Shown: one piece after another, positions 43,042 to 51,654 of the stretch
Position numbering within the stretch: position 1 is the first letter of the stretch
Layout: each line of letters opens with the position of its first letter
Assembly (NCBI RefSeq): GCF_008304605.1
Contig: NZ_PIJY01000026.1
Coordinates: forward strand, 124,001-188,000
Direction: 5' to 3'
Source: Oceanobacillus polygoni
GTDB taxonomy: Bacteria > Bacillota > Bacilli > Bacillales > Amphibacillaceae
Length of the DNA stretch: 64,000 nt
Position numbers and translations under genes: made by a program
The notes under the pieces: model-generated
Database searches by the model: none
What the model saw: the letters and a program-made list of their open reading frames with translations, nothing else
What the model was told of the DNA's origin: nothing

Positions 43042-44118
43042 CTACTCCTCTCTGTCACTCAGTTCCTCTTTCAACTCCATCGCTCGATCATAAATCTCTT
43101 GTGCAGGATAACCTTCTTCCGTTCTTTCATCGATCCACTCATCCACCATCGGTTCCAGTGCTTCTTGCCATGCAATTAATGCATCACCTTCTAATCGGGT
43201 CACTTCTGCTCCACTTTCAATTGCCGTTTCAAGACCAATTTCTCCGTCCACATCATAGACACTTCCAGCTTCTTTCGCTAGTTCTTTCCCTATTATATTA
43301 TCGAGTATCAGCTGGTCCTCTTCATTGAAATTTTCATATGTTTTCTGGCTCATCACACTGAAGAATGGCGTAGCAGAGAAATCACCAATTGTAATATAAT
43401 TTGTTACTTCATGGAAGCTATAATTGTAGAGCGTTTCAAACGGTACGACGGCTGCATCAATTACGCCTCTTTCTAGTGATTCATAAACATCTCCCATCGG
43501 CATGGAGATTGGTGTTGCTCCTAATGCCTCAATAATTTTGTTTGCCATCGGGGATGGAGAGCGCACACGCAGACCTTTCATATCGTCTGGAGTTTCAATT
43601 TTAATATCCTTACTTATAATCTGAGCAGGTTCAGCAGAAAACAGAAATAATGGATACGTATCTGCGTGTTCTTCCTGCATTTCTGGAAACTCCTCATATA
43701 GAGTCATTAGGATTTCCGATGCATGTTCCGCAGATTCCGCTAGAAAAGGCAGTTCCATAATTGTCACAAGCGGAAATCTACCTGGTGAGTAACCATATAC
43801 ACTCAAAGCAATATCCGCTTCCCTTGTTACAGCCATATCATATTGCGATCCAGCATCCCCCAATGTATTCGATGGATAAAATTCCATCGTAATTCTTCCA
43901 TCTGTCTGATCATGCAGATCAGAAGCAAGTCCATCAAAAATTTTCGTTTGAATTGGGTGATTCCCAGGCTGAAAGTGAGAAACAATCAGATTATGAGAAT
44001 CCTCGACGGAACTTTCTTGTTTGATGGCCAGCGTACTATTACAGGCAGTCATCATCACGAACACAAACAATAAAAACATTACCAACAGAATACGTTTTCT
44101 GATATGGCTATTTTGCAT
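43042..44118 (-). CDS. dctP: TRAP transporter solute-binding lipoprotein (DctP type)
   Basis: The 358-residue protein has a lipoprotein signal (lipobox MTAC in VFVMMTACNST). The mature part matches DctP-family binding proteins: the Arg motif GLRVRSPSPMANKIIEALGATP (about 165-186) holds the carboxylate of the ligand, followed by MGDVYESLERGVIDAAV. It is the first gene of dctPQM. Its promoter overlaps a perfect palindrome and a cre box. GAGGAG lies about 11 bases before the ATG. The ligand must carry a carboxylate; a hydroxyphenyl or aryl acid is inferred from the neighbouring HpaB gene. Confidence 0.92.
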   Translation of the reverse strand: MQNSHIRKRILLVMFLLFVFVMMTACNSTLAIKQESSVEDSHNLIVSHFQPGNHPIQTKIFDGLASDLHDQTDGRITMEFYPSNTLGDAGSQYDMAVTREADIALSVYGYSPGRFPLVTIMELPFLAESAEHASEILMTLYEEFPEMQEEHADTYPLFLFSAEPAQIISKDIKIETPDDMKGLRVRSPSPMANKIIEALGATPISMPMGDVYESLERGVIDAAVVPFETLYNYSFHEVTNYITIGDFSATPFFSVMSQKTYENFNEEDQLILDNIIGKELAKEAGSVYDVDGEIGLETAIESGAEVTRLEGDALIAWQEALEPMVDEWIDERTEEGYPAQEIYDRAMELKEELSDREE

Positions 44119-44223
44119 AAGTTTTCTCTCCTCTTCTTCGCAACCTTTAAATGAGCACCCTATCTTTAGATCGTTTTTTAATTCTATTTAATTTAAATCA
44201 TAAAAAATATATCTCTCTCATTT

Positions 44224-44238
44224 AGAAATCGCTTACAT
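44224..44238 (-). promoter_or_regulatory. CcpA cre site downstream of the dctP promoter
   Basis: Minus-strand ATGTAAGCGATTTCT matches 14 of 15 cre positions. It lies about 20-35 bases after the expected transcription start, where CcpA acts as a roadblock. Confidence 0.6.
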
Positions 44239-44265
44239 TTTATGATTTGAGATAAGATATATTAA

Positions 44266-44294
44266 ATTATATATAATATTATATATAAAAACAA
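44266..44294 (-). promoter_or_regulatory. dctP promoter with perfect palindrome
   Basis: TTGTTT (44294-44289) and TATAAT (44271-44266) are 17 bases apart. A perfect 22-base palindrome (44267-44288, half-site TTATATATAAT) fills the spacer and most of the -10 box. A dimeric regulator, perhaps the GntR/FCD protein, could bind it; part of the symmetry may simply reflect AT richness. Confidence 0.6.
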
Positions 44295-44442
44295 CACAAA
44301 TTTAATAATTATTTATTTTATTTTAAAAAACTGAATATTAATATTCGCTGATTAGTGATTATCATTTTAAGTCTATTCATATGAAGAGCATTATAAGAAG
44401 GTTTTTATCTCATAGAATGGGAGGAACTATTGAAAAACACAT

Positions 44443-44474
44443 CCTTCTAATATGGTGATCCCCATACTAGAAGG
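44443..44474 (-). terminator. Terminator of the HpaB-type gene at 44502
   Basis: Arms of 13 bases, CCTTCTAATATGG and CCATACTAGAAGG (one mismatch), enclose six bases; TGTGTTTTTC follows on the minus strand. Confidence 0.72.
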
Positions 44475-44501
44475 AAGTATCGTATTGAATTTCTTTCTCT
44501 A

Positions 44502-46019
44502 TTAAGTAAACAGTTTTTGTATTTCTTTATCTGGATTAACCCACGTATCGTTCGTCCAGCCGTTAAGGTCGTAATCATTCATTGCTTGATCAACGAATGC
44601 TTTGTATTTGTCAGTTTGGCCTGCTGTATTAGCCATCTTCAATGCATCCAAACGAATTCCTTCATTGTTACCGGCATAGTTTATTTCATACAGTTCATTA
44701 CGTCCGCCAAATTCAGTTCCTGTTGCATCCCAAACCATTTTCAATAGCTTTACTCTTTCTTCTGCACTTACACCTGTTCCTTTATAATATTGATCGATGT
44801 AAGGGCGAAGCTCAGGGTTAAGAAAATCCTTTGTGCTCGAAGGAAGTGAGATCAGACCACCTGCTACCACTTCGTTAAATGTATTTTTGATGATTGGCCA
44901 TACAGTCGGTGCAAACGTACGATATGCAGTTGCATAGGTTGAATTCGGGAGTTTATACCCTTCTGGACCATCTTCCGGATCAAGAGCCATTGCTGTGGAA
45001 ATAGCCCAAAACATATTGCGATAGGAGATGACTTCACCAATTCTTGCCTGTACACCGCGGAAGTTATTCGTCCCAGCAACCTCAGTAGCTTTAAGCAACA
45101 TGCCAACCATAAAATCAAGTTTCACTGCAAAGCGGGTACAGCCTTGGAATGTGTAGCGGTTCAGCCAGCCTGTTTGTGGTCTAAAACCATTTGCTATTTC
45201 CACATTATTGTAAGTTAAAACATCTTCCCATGGTATCAGAACATTATCTAAAATAATGATTGCATCGTTTTCATCAAAACGACTTGATAGTGGATAATCA
45301 TATGGGCTGCCTTGTGCTGCAGCCATTTCTTCGTAAGATTGACGACTAATCACTTTTACTCCCGGTGCATTCATTGGCACAAAAAAGATCAATGCATGGC
45401 TTTGATCACCTTTCCCTAAGTCTTGTGGGGAATAGTTCGCAACAAAATTATAATGGGTAAGAGCTGCAGAAGTTCCAACCATCTTGGTACCGCTTACAAT
45501 AATGCCATTATCTCTTTCTCCTACAGCGCGTACGAATACATCTTTATTTTCATGAAGTGGCTTATGTCTGTCTAATTGTGGATTTACAATCGTATGGTTA
45601 CAGAAAGGAACTTCTTCCTGTCCTTTTTTATACCATCTTCTTGCATTGTCTTCAAATCCTTTATAGAAATCTGCATATGGACCAAGCGATCCTAAAAATG
45701 CTGCTTTATAATCTGGTGTACGCCCCATAAATCCATAGCTGTATCTCGTCCACTCCGCCATTGCATCACGTGCTTCAAGCAATTCTTCAGCACTTGTGGA
45801 TGCTTTAAAAAACTTATGTGTTCGAAAATCACCAACATCTGATTTTGTTGTGATCGTATCTTTTTTTTCTGGATCATGCATTGCATCATACAATTGAGCT
45901 ATCGATCTTGCGGCATTGCGATATGCTGGGTGGGTTGTTACATCATCAATTTTTTCACCGTTCAAATATACTTGACGACCATCGCGTAGACTTTCTAAAT
46001 ACTCCTTACCATTCATCAT
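44502..46019 (-). CDS. HpaB-family FAD-dependent aromatic monooxygenase (oxygenase component), copy 1
   Basis: The 505-residue protein matches the oxygenase of the two-component 4-hydroxyphenylacetate 3-monooxygenase/phenol hydroxylase family, which uses reduced FAD from a partner reductase to add oxygen ortho to a phenol hydroxyl. It has DVTTHPAYRNAARSIAQLYD, YGFMGRTPDYKAAFL, CNHTIVNPQLDRHK, LIPWEDVLTYN and TGTEFGGRNELYEINYAGN. Length is normal. It differs clearly from the second copy (57713-59218), so the two likely take different phenols. GGAGG lies 10 bases before the first ATG. A frameshifted V4R-PucR regulator gene lies just upstream, and the TRAP genes downstream may import its substrate. 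Whether it makes homoprotocatechuate or a catechol from another phenol is open. Confidence 0.88.
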   Translation of the reverse strand: MMNGKEYLESLRDGRQVYLNGEKIDDVTTHPAYRNAARSIAQLYDAMHDPEKKDTITTKSDVGDFRTHKFFKASTSAEELLEARDAMAEWTRYSYGFMGRTPDYKAAFLGSLGPYADFYKGFEDNARRWYKKGQEEVPFCNHTIVNPQLDRHKPLHENKDVFVRAVGERDNGIIVSGTKMVGTSAALTHYNFVANYSPQDLGKGDQSHALIFFVPMNAPGVKVISRQSYEEMAAAQGSPYDYPLSSRFDENDAIIILDNVLIPWEDVLTYNNVEIANGFRPQTGWLNRYTFQGCTRFAVKLDFMVGMLLKATEVAGTNNFRGVQARIGEVISYRNMFWAISTAMALDPEDGPEGYKLPNSTYATAYRTFAPTVWPIIKNTFNEVVAGGLISLPSSTKDFLNPELRPYIDQYYKGTGVSAEERVKLLKMVWDATGTEFGGRNELYEINYAGNNEGIRLDALKMANTAGQTDKYKAFVDQAMNDYDLNGWTNDTWVNPDKEIQKLFT

Positions 46020-46164
46020 TGTTATATAACCTCCAAAATAATAGATATCATAATATGGTATAACTTTTCCTTAAGGTAAGGTTATCAAGGAGGCAACTAT
46101 CGTTCTACAACAATTAGTGTTTATTCTCTACGGATAAAACGAACAATTTGTGTTCAATTCCATT

Positions 46165-48026
46165 TTACTTTAAAATGATTTCCCCCTCTGCATCAAGAAC
46201 TTGTAACGTGAGTAAAAGTTCATAAGTTACAGCAGGCTGGCGTAGATCTTTTTCTAGCATTTCTTCTAATCTTCTTATTCGATATCTTAACCCGCTCATT
46301 GAAAGACGCAGCTCCTCCATGGATTTTTCCAGGTTTCCTCCGTTTGCGAGAAATACGTATAGCGTTTTAATTAATTCGGCGCTTTCATCTTTCTTCGCAT
46401 AAATCGGTCCAAGAAGATGTTTTGCTTTTTGTATCACTGCCTGTTTATCTTTGGAGTGTATGAGCAGACCTGCGACACTGATGTCTTTAAAAAACATGAT
46501 CTTATCTGTTGCATGGGGCATTTTTAGTGCTGTCATTGCTTCTTTATAATATTCATTCGCGTGCTGAATACTTTCAGATAAGGTACTTGCCCCCATTCGA
46601 AAAACACTAGCTGGAAATTCCATTTTTAAATAATCAAGCAGTGACTGGCAAACCTCTCTCATTGTCTTCTTGTTGTGATCTTTTTGAATGAGAAGAACAA
46701 GTAGACCTGAACGCTGTCCAATTAACACATTAAACCGGTTTTTAAAGTAATGCTGTACACTTTCAATACTTGATCATGTATAAGCAATCCATTTTCTGAA
46801 CCAGCATTTTCATTATCATATTTCAATGCAGCAATACAATAAGGTTCATTTAAATCTGTTTGTATATATTTCCCTCTTGTTAGAATTTCTTTTTCTGAGA
46901 GAGGGCCTCCGTCGATAATCTGATCAAGAAAGTGCCCTTTTATCCGTTCTACTGCTTCAAATGTTGTTTTCTCATTTAAAATATAGAGCGAACAGACTGA
47001 AGCAACTCTCTCCAAAATCATGAGGTCCACTTTCGTTACCGGTTGATTTCCTTCATATATGAATGAACAGAAACCAAAGCACTTTCGCTGCAGCATAATT
47101 GGAGTTGTAAGGTATTGGTTTCCTCCATCTGAAATTTCCCTCGTCTGATAATAATTTTCCTCTCGTTGAATATGTACCGCTGACTTAAAATCCAAATAAC
47201 CATTTGTGAAAAAGTCGAGAGGAAGTCCCGAACCTGCCAGTGGTGATAAGTCTGCATTTTCTATCAATATTGGTATACCTATCTCCTCGTAGATCGCATC
47301 TGCAATCGTTTGAAGGTCATTCCCGTTTGTAAACTCGGCCGTAAGACGCTCATGAATGGTAAACGTTTTTTCAAAATTATTCCGTTCCTCCAGCAATTTT
47401 TCATAGGTTATCTCAAGTTCCCGAACAATTGGTTCATCATAATAGTACTTTAATTCTTTTTCAATCGAACCGTTCCATTCAGGTATTGTTTTTCCGACAT
47501 AATAGCAATTATCAGCCCCTGTCGCTTTACATGCCACTTCTTTAAATATAACCGTTTTTTGGCATATTTCAGAGTAGTAGCCACTTGCATAACCAACTAG
47601 CGTATAGCATACAGCGGTATCTGAATGACCAAACTGCTCGATAAATTCCTCGGCTTCATAAGATCCGGACCAGAATCCTTCTACGTGAACACTTTCTATC
47701 TGTCCATCTTCATCATAATCCAGTTGTAAATCCACTCGTTTGACCTTTGTAAAACCTCGCATCATGTGCAATTCTGGTCCCTTTTTCAAAAGCTCTTCAA
47801 TAGAGGATTGATGCTTTTTAAGTACATTTTTCGCATCATTTTTTCCAAGGTTCCATCCATACCGAATTAAAAACCCTTTCATTCTCTCCTCGGATATATT
47901 GTCCATCAGGTCTTTACGAAGGATTCCAAAGACAGCTGAAGAGGTTAAAATCACCCGCTCATCATCTAAGTAAATTCTTCCCTCGTTATCTGTTTTATTA
48001 CGATCCATTTTCTGATTTAAGCTCAT
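46165..48026 (-). pseudogene. V4R-domain/PucR-type activator split by a frameshift
   Basis: Two frames together give about 620 residues of one regulator. The first (46722-48026) has an XylR-type N-terminal region, a V4R ligand-binding domain (VEGFWSGSYEAEEFIEQFG, CKATGADNCYYVG), and a central GAF-like part. The second (46165-46728) has the PucR/CdaR-type C-terminal helix-turn-helix (FLANGGNLEKSMEELRLS, SGLRYRIRRLEEML). The frames meet at a run of five As on the minus strand (46743-46739). One extra A would give LKNRFNVLIGQRSG and a continuous protein. The start is ATG at 48026. Aromatic-responsive regulators of this type usually activate neighbouring monooxygenase genes. The break is a real mutation or a sequencing error. 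Confidence 0.8.
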
Positions 48027-48060
48027 TTTCGACACCTGCCTAATTGCTAATAGGTTGAGA

Positions 48061-48092
48061 AATAAAAGGGAGCTGTCTCAGCTCCCTTTATT
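48061..48092 (-). terminator. Terminator after the succinate-semialdehyde dehydrogenase gene
   Basis: Arms AATAAAGGGAGCT and AGCTCCCTTTTATT enclose five bases; the hairpin overlaps the stop codon and ends in TTTTATTTC on the minus strand. Confidence 0.8.
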
Positions 48093-49509
48093 AAAATGCA
48101 AGTGAAATATATTTCGTTTCAAGGAACTCCTCGATGCCGTAGTAACCACCTTCACGACCAAGTCCGCTTTCTTTAAATCCACCAAATGGAGCTTGCGGTG
48201 TGGATGGTGCTCCGTCATTCAATCCGACAATCCCATATTCAAGTGCTGCACTAATCCGAATTGCACGGCCAATATTTTCTGTAAATACATAGGCAGCTAA
48301 GCCAAATGGGGAATTATTCGCCCGCTCTATTACTTCTTCTTCGTCTTTAAAGGTTGTAACTGGTACTAATGGACCGAATGTTTCTTCATACATACAAAGC
48401 ATGTCGTCTGTTGCGTCCAAAACTATAGTCGGTTCAACGTATAATCCTTCTAAATTCTTCCCTCCTAAGGCGACGTTCCCCCCTTTGCTTACTGCGTCTT
48501 TAACTTGTTCATTTACCTTATCTACTGCACCCTGGTCGATCAACGGGCCAATATCTGTCCCCTCTTCTAGTCCATTACCAATTTTAAGCTTGGACACAGC
48601 CTCTGTCAGCTTTGCTTGAAAAATATCTTTAATCGATTCATGCACATATACTCGGTTTGTACATACACAAGTTTGACCAGCATTACGGAACTTAGATGCC
48701 ACTACACCTGCAACCGCTTTATCTAGATCTGCATCTTCCATTACGACAAACGGAGCATGACCACCAAGCTCAAGTGAGATCTTTTTCATTGTATCTGCAG
48801 CATCTTTCATCAATAGTTTTCCAACTTCCGTTGAGCCGGTAAATGTTAATTTCCTAACACGACTATCATCATTCCACGCTTTTCCAATTTGACTGGAGCT
48901 TCCAGTTACTATATTAATAACACCTTTTGGAATACCAGCTTTCTCAGCTAACTCAACCAATTTAAATGCCGTTAAAGGTGTTTGAGTAGCAGGCTTAATA
49001 ACTACGGTACACCCTGCTGCAAGTGCTGGTCCAACTTTACGGGTGATCATTGCGGCAGGGAAGTTCCATGGAGTAATCGCTGCAACAACGCCAACCGGTT
49101 GTTTCTGCACGAAAATACGTTTATTCGGATGAGATGCAGGAATAATATCTCCATATATCCGTTTTCCTTCTTCGGCATACCATGATATGAATCCATTTGC
49201 ATAATCTACTTCACCAATTGCTTCTTTTAGTGGTTTCCCTTGTTCTTCTGTCATAACTTTACCGATTGTTTCTCTTTCTTCTTTTATCAGCTCATGCCAT
49301 TTCACAAGGTAGCTGCTTCTATCTTCTGCAGTTCTTGCAGCCCACTCTTTTAGGGCATCGTGTGCAGCATCCACTGCCTGCTTTGCTTCTTCTTTTCCAC
49401 CTTTGGGAATGGTTCCAATAGGTTCATTTGTAGCTGGATTGATAACTTCAATCTGTTCCAAACCTCTTCCAAACCATTTCCCACCAACAAACATTTCATA
49501 TTGTTGCAT
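48091..49509 (-). CDS. Succinate-semialdehyde dehydrogenase-like aldehyde dehydrogenase
   Basis: The 472-residue enzyme is GabD-like: ITPWNFPAAMITRKVGPALAAG, FTGSTEVGKLL, catalytic Glu in ELGGHAPFVV (about 248) and catalytic Cys in AGQTCVCTNRVYVHE (about 282). It fits the last step of homoprotocatechuate breakdown, where succinate semialdehyde from the aldol cleavage is oxidised to succinate. It is the last gene of the HpaG/HpaG/HpaF set and ends in a strong terminator. A GAGAGAGG ribosome site lies about 8 bases before the ATG. It is about as similar to the enzyme at 31306-32766 as expected for the same subfamily. Confidence 0.88.
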   Translation of the reverse strand: MQQYEMFVGGKWFGRGLEQIEVINPATNEPIGTIPKGGKEEAKQAVDAAHDALKEWAARTAEDRSSYLVKWHELIKEERETIGKVMTEEQGKPLKEAIGEVDYANGFISWYAEEGKRIYGDIIPASHPNKRIFVQKQPVGVVAAITPWNFPAAMITRKVGPALAAGCTVVIKPATQTPLTAFKLVELAEKAGIPKGVINIVTGSSSQIGKAWNDDSRVRKLTFTGSTEVGKLLMKDAADTMKKISLELGGHAPFVVMEDADLDKAVAGVVASKFRNAGQTCVCTNRVYVHESIKDIFQAKLTEAVSKLKIGNGLEEGTDIGPLIDQGAVDKVNEQVKDAVSKGGNVALGGKNLEGLYVEPTIVLDATDDMLCMYEETFGPLVPVTTFKDEEEVIERANNSPFGLAAYVFTENIGRAIRISAALEYGIVGLNDGAPSTPQAPFGGFKESGLGREGGYYGIEEFLETKYISLAF

Positions 49510-49559
49510 ATTCTCATACCTCTCTCATTAGGATAATTAGTAGTGCGACTTACCTTATA

Positions 49560-49943
49560 TTACTTTTTATACCGAGTATGGATGTTATTGTGCTTATAAG
49601 TCGGATTCGTAAATTCATGTAATTCCAACGATAATGCCAAATAACGTTTTTCATACAAATCCGCAAAGTGGTCTTTTATTGTAGCAAATAGATCATCACA
49701 AAGTACCTTTTTATCTTCTTCTGTCCGACCGCCGCCAAGCTTCAGGGTGGCATGAACAAATGCATCGTCTTCCGTTCCATCCGCAACACGATAGTCTACT
49801 AATTCGATTGCTCTTGTACGGAGACCGCCGATTGGAATAATAGTAGAATGGGAGAGCAGCGAATCATTAACCTTCTTTAAAAGTTCCGGTATATCCGTTT
49901 CTTCTTTGAGATTGGCGGTGTATTCAATAATCAGGTGTGGCAT
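49560..49943 (-). CDS. hpaF: 5-carboxymethyl-2-hydroxymuconate delta-isomerase
   Basis: The 127-residue protein matches CHMI of the tautomerase superfamily, which uses an N-terminal proline as base. With the ATG at 49943 the mature protein starts PHLIIEYTANL, giving Pro1 as needed. GGAAGGGGG lies 7 bases upstream; the longer frame would bury the proline. Later conserved stretches are GGLRTRAIELVDYRVADG and HATLKLGGGRTEEDKK. It converts 5-carboxymethyl-2-hydroxymuconate into its keto isomer. It lies 37 bases after the second HpaG-like gene. Confidence 0.9.
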   Translation of the reverse strand: MPHLIIEYTANLKEETDIPELLKKVNDSLLSHSTIIPIGGLRTRAIELVDYRVADGTEDDAFVHATLKLGGGRTEEDKKVLCDDLFATIKDHFADLYEKRYLALSLELHEFTNPTYKHNNIHTRYKK

Positions 49944-49979
49944 CGTTAGTCCCCCTTCCTTTAATAAAGTTATCTTCAA

Positions 49980-50741
49980 TTAATTCGTTTGAAAGGCTTC
50001 TTCCCCAACGATTGTATTTACAAGTCTACCAATTCCTTCTACTTCTGTTATTACTTCATCGCCAACCTTTGTATCCACAGATCCTTTTGGCGTTCCAGTC
50101 AGAATAATATCTCCTGAATTCAATGTCATAAATCCGCTTAAATATTCAATTAAATGAGGTACAGAAAAAATCATATCTGCCGTACTACCCTGCTGCGTAA
50201 TTTCACCATTTACATAAGTAGTCAATTGTAAATTCATTGGATCTTCAATATCTTCTTTATCCACTAACCATGGTCCTATTGGTGTACATGTATCACGGTT
50301 TTTCACACGAAGATTCGGTCGATAATAGTTTTCTAAATAATCACGAAGCGCATAGTCATTCGCTACCGTATAACCACGCACATAATCATATGCTTCTTCT
50401 TTTTTAACATTTTTAGCTGTTTTACCGATCACAACTGCTAATTCACATTCATAATGCATAAATGTTACATCACTCGGACGAACCGTTTCTCCACGGTGGC
50501 CGATGAACGTGTTTGGTCCTTTTAAAAATACTAATGGCTCTTTTGGTGCTTCTTTAAACGAAAGTTCTGCAGCATGATCAGCAAAGTTTAAACCTAATGT
50601 AAATACGGTTTTAGGTTCTACTGGTGGGAGCCACGTAACTTCTGATTCTTCGACAATCCGACCATCTTCTAATTGAATACCTGCTTCTGTATCCATTGCA
50701 TTCTGAATTAAACCATTATACGCTACACGTGCATGTCTCAT
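49980..50741 (-). CDS. Fumarylacetoacetate hydrolase-family isomerase/decarboxylase, catalytic half (HpaG-like)
   Basis: The 253-residue protein matches the C-terminal half of HpaG/HpcE, which decarboxylates and isomerises oxohexene tricarboxylate in the homoprotocatechuate pathway. The FAH metal site is complete: Glu-x-Glu in HYECELAVVIGK (about 99-101) and Asp in TVANDYALRD (about 128). Other signatures are FTLGLNFADHAAEL, RDTCTPIGPWLV and GDIILTGTPKGS. It overlaps the other half-gene by four bases (ATGA), so the two are translated together and likely form a mixed complex. AGGAGG lies 9 bases before the ATG. Confidence 0.88.
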   Translation of the reverse strand: MRHARVAYNGLIQNAMDTEAGIQLEDGRIVEESEVTWLPPVEPKTVFTLGLNFADHAAELSFKEAPKEPLVFLKGPNTFIGHRGETVRPSDVTFMHYECELAVVIGKTAKNVKKEEAYDYVRGYTVANDYALRDYLENYYRPNLRVKNRDTCTPIGPWLVDKEDIEDPMNLQLTTYVNGEITQQGSTADMIFSVPHLIEYLSGFMTLNSGDIILTGTPKGSVDTKVGDEVITEVEGIGRLVNTIVGEEAFQTN

Positions 50742-51529
50742 ACAATACCGCCTCCTACAACTACTTTCTCTTTTACCACCTTATTTGCTAACGTTCCTAT
50801 GCCGTCAATTTCAATTTTAACGCTGTCGTTTTCTTTTGCTAGTGGGGCATTTTCAGGCACACCTACTAATAATACATCTCCTTCATAAAGTGTCATGAAG
50901 TCTGTTACCTCTTCCAATAATTGTTCAACTGAACGGATTAAATTTGATGTTGTATTTTCCTGTTTCAATTCGCCATTGATCAAAACGCGGATTCCGAGTT
51001 CATTCGGATTTCCGATAGCATCACGGTCAAGCACCCACGGTCCTATTGGGCAGAAACCATCTCTTGCTTTTTCTTTATAGGCAGGACGATAAAAACTTTC
51101 ATGTGGTATGCTCACATCATTTACGATTGTATAACCAGCCACATAATCCAAAGCATTTTCTTTCTTAATTTTTTTTGCTGACTTACCAATTACGACACCT
51201 AAAGCAGCTCCAATCGAAACTTCCTCAAAACCTTCTGGTAAAGGAATCACCGCATCATATCCGATATGTGTATTGATAGGTTTAATGTATAGTATAGGAG
51301 CTTTCGGTGGGGCTTTGTATGGATCCTCGTTCATCGAAGGCTCTAACTTGGCATACTCACCTTTATAGTTTAGTAGGGTTCCATAAACAGTTCCAGACAC
51401 AGGTACATCAAATGACAACTCTTCTGGAGAACACTGCTTTTCATCGAATTCTAAAAGGTTTTGATCGGGTTGATAATTTCCTTCTTTTATCTGTTGAATC
51501 CCTTGATGTTTAAATTTTACTCTACTCAT
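50738..51529 (-). CDS. Fumarylacetoacetate hydrolase-family protein, metal-site-less half (HpaG-like)
   Basis: The 263-residue protein resembles the N-terminal half of two-domain HpaG/HpcE. It keeps GTVYGTLLNYKGEYAKL, YTIVNDVSIP (Asp present), DGFCPIGPWVLD and GDVLLVGVPENAP. However, where its partner has Glu-x-Glu, it reads GAALGVVIGK, so two metal ligands are gone and it is probably not a metal-dependent enzyme alone. It overlaps the catalytic half by four bases. AAAGGAG lies about 9 bases before the ATG. It starts the second hpa transcript or follows by read-through of the terminator 62 bases ahead. Confidence 0.85.
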   Translation of the reverse strand: MSRVKFKHQGIQQIKEGNYQPDQNLLEFDEKQCSPEELSFDVPVSGTVYGTLLNYKGEYAKLEPSMNEDPYKAPPKAPILYIKPINTHIGYDAVIPLPEGFEEVSIGAALGVVIGKSAKKIKKENALDYVAGYTIVNDVSIPHESFYRPAYKEKARDGFCPIGPWVLDRDAIGNPNELGIRVLINGELKQENTTSNLIRSVEQLLEEVTDFMTLYEGDVLLVGVPENAPLAKENDSVKIEIDGIGTLANKVVKEKVVVGGGIV

Positions 51530-51590
51530 CTAACAACACTCCTTTAACATGATTGATTTCAAAAGCTATGTTATGCACATGAAGAAAAAG

Positions 51591-51611
51591 AGACCAGTAG
51601 CTTACTGGTCT
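51591..51611 (-). terminator. Terminator after the DapA-family gene
   Basis: Perfect 9-base arms AGACCAGTA and TACTGGTCT with a three-base loop; CTTTTTCTTC follows on the minus strand. It ends the hpaE-hpaD-aldolase transcript. Confidence 0.78.
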
Positions 51612-51654
51612 TCATTCAATTTCTTCTTATAAGAGATACGATGAAACTATTTAT

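Larger units (their letters stand above)
44119..44501. other. Control region between dctP and the HpaB-type gene
   Basis: This 383-base gap holds the dctP promoter with a 22-base perfect palindrome (44266-44294), a cre box (44224-44238) and the terminator of the HpaB-type gene (44443-44474). The remainder is AT-rich with no gene seen. Confidence 0.6.
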
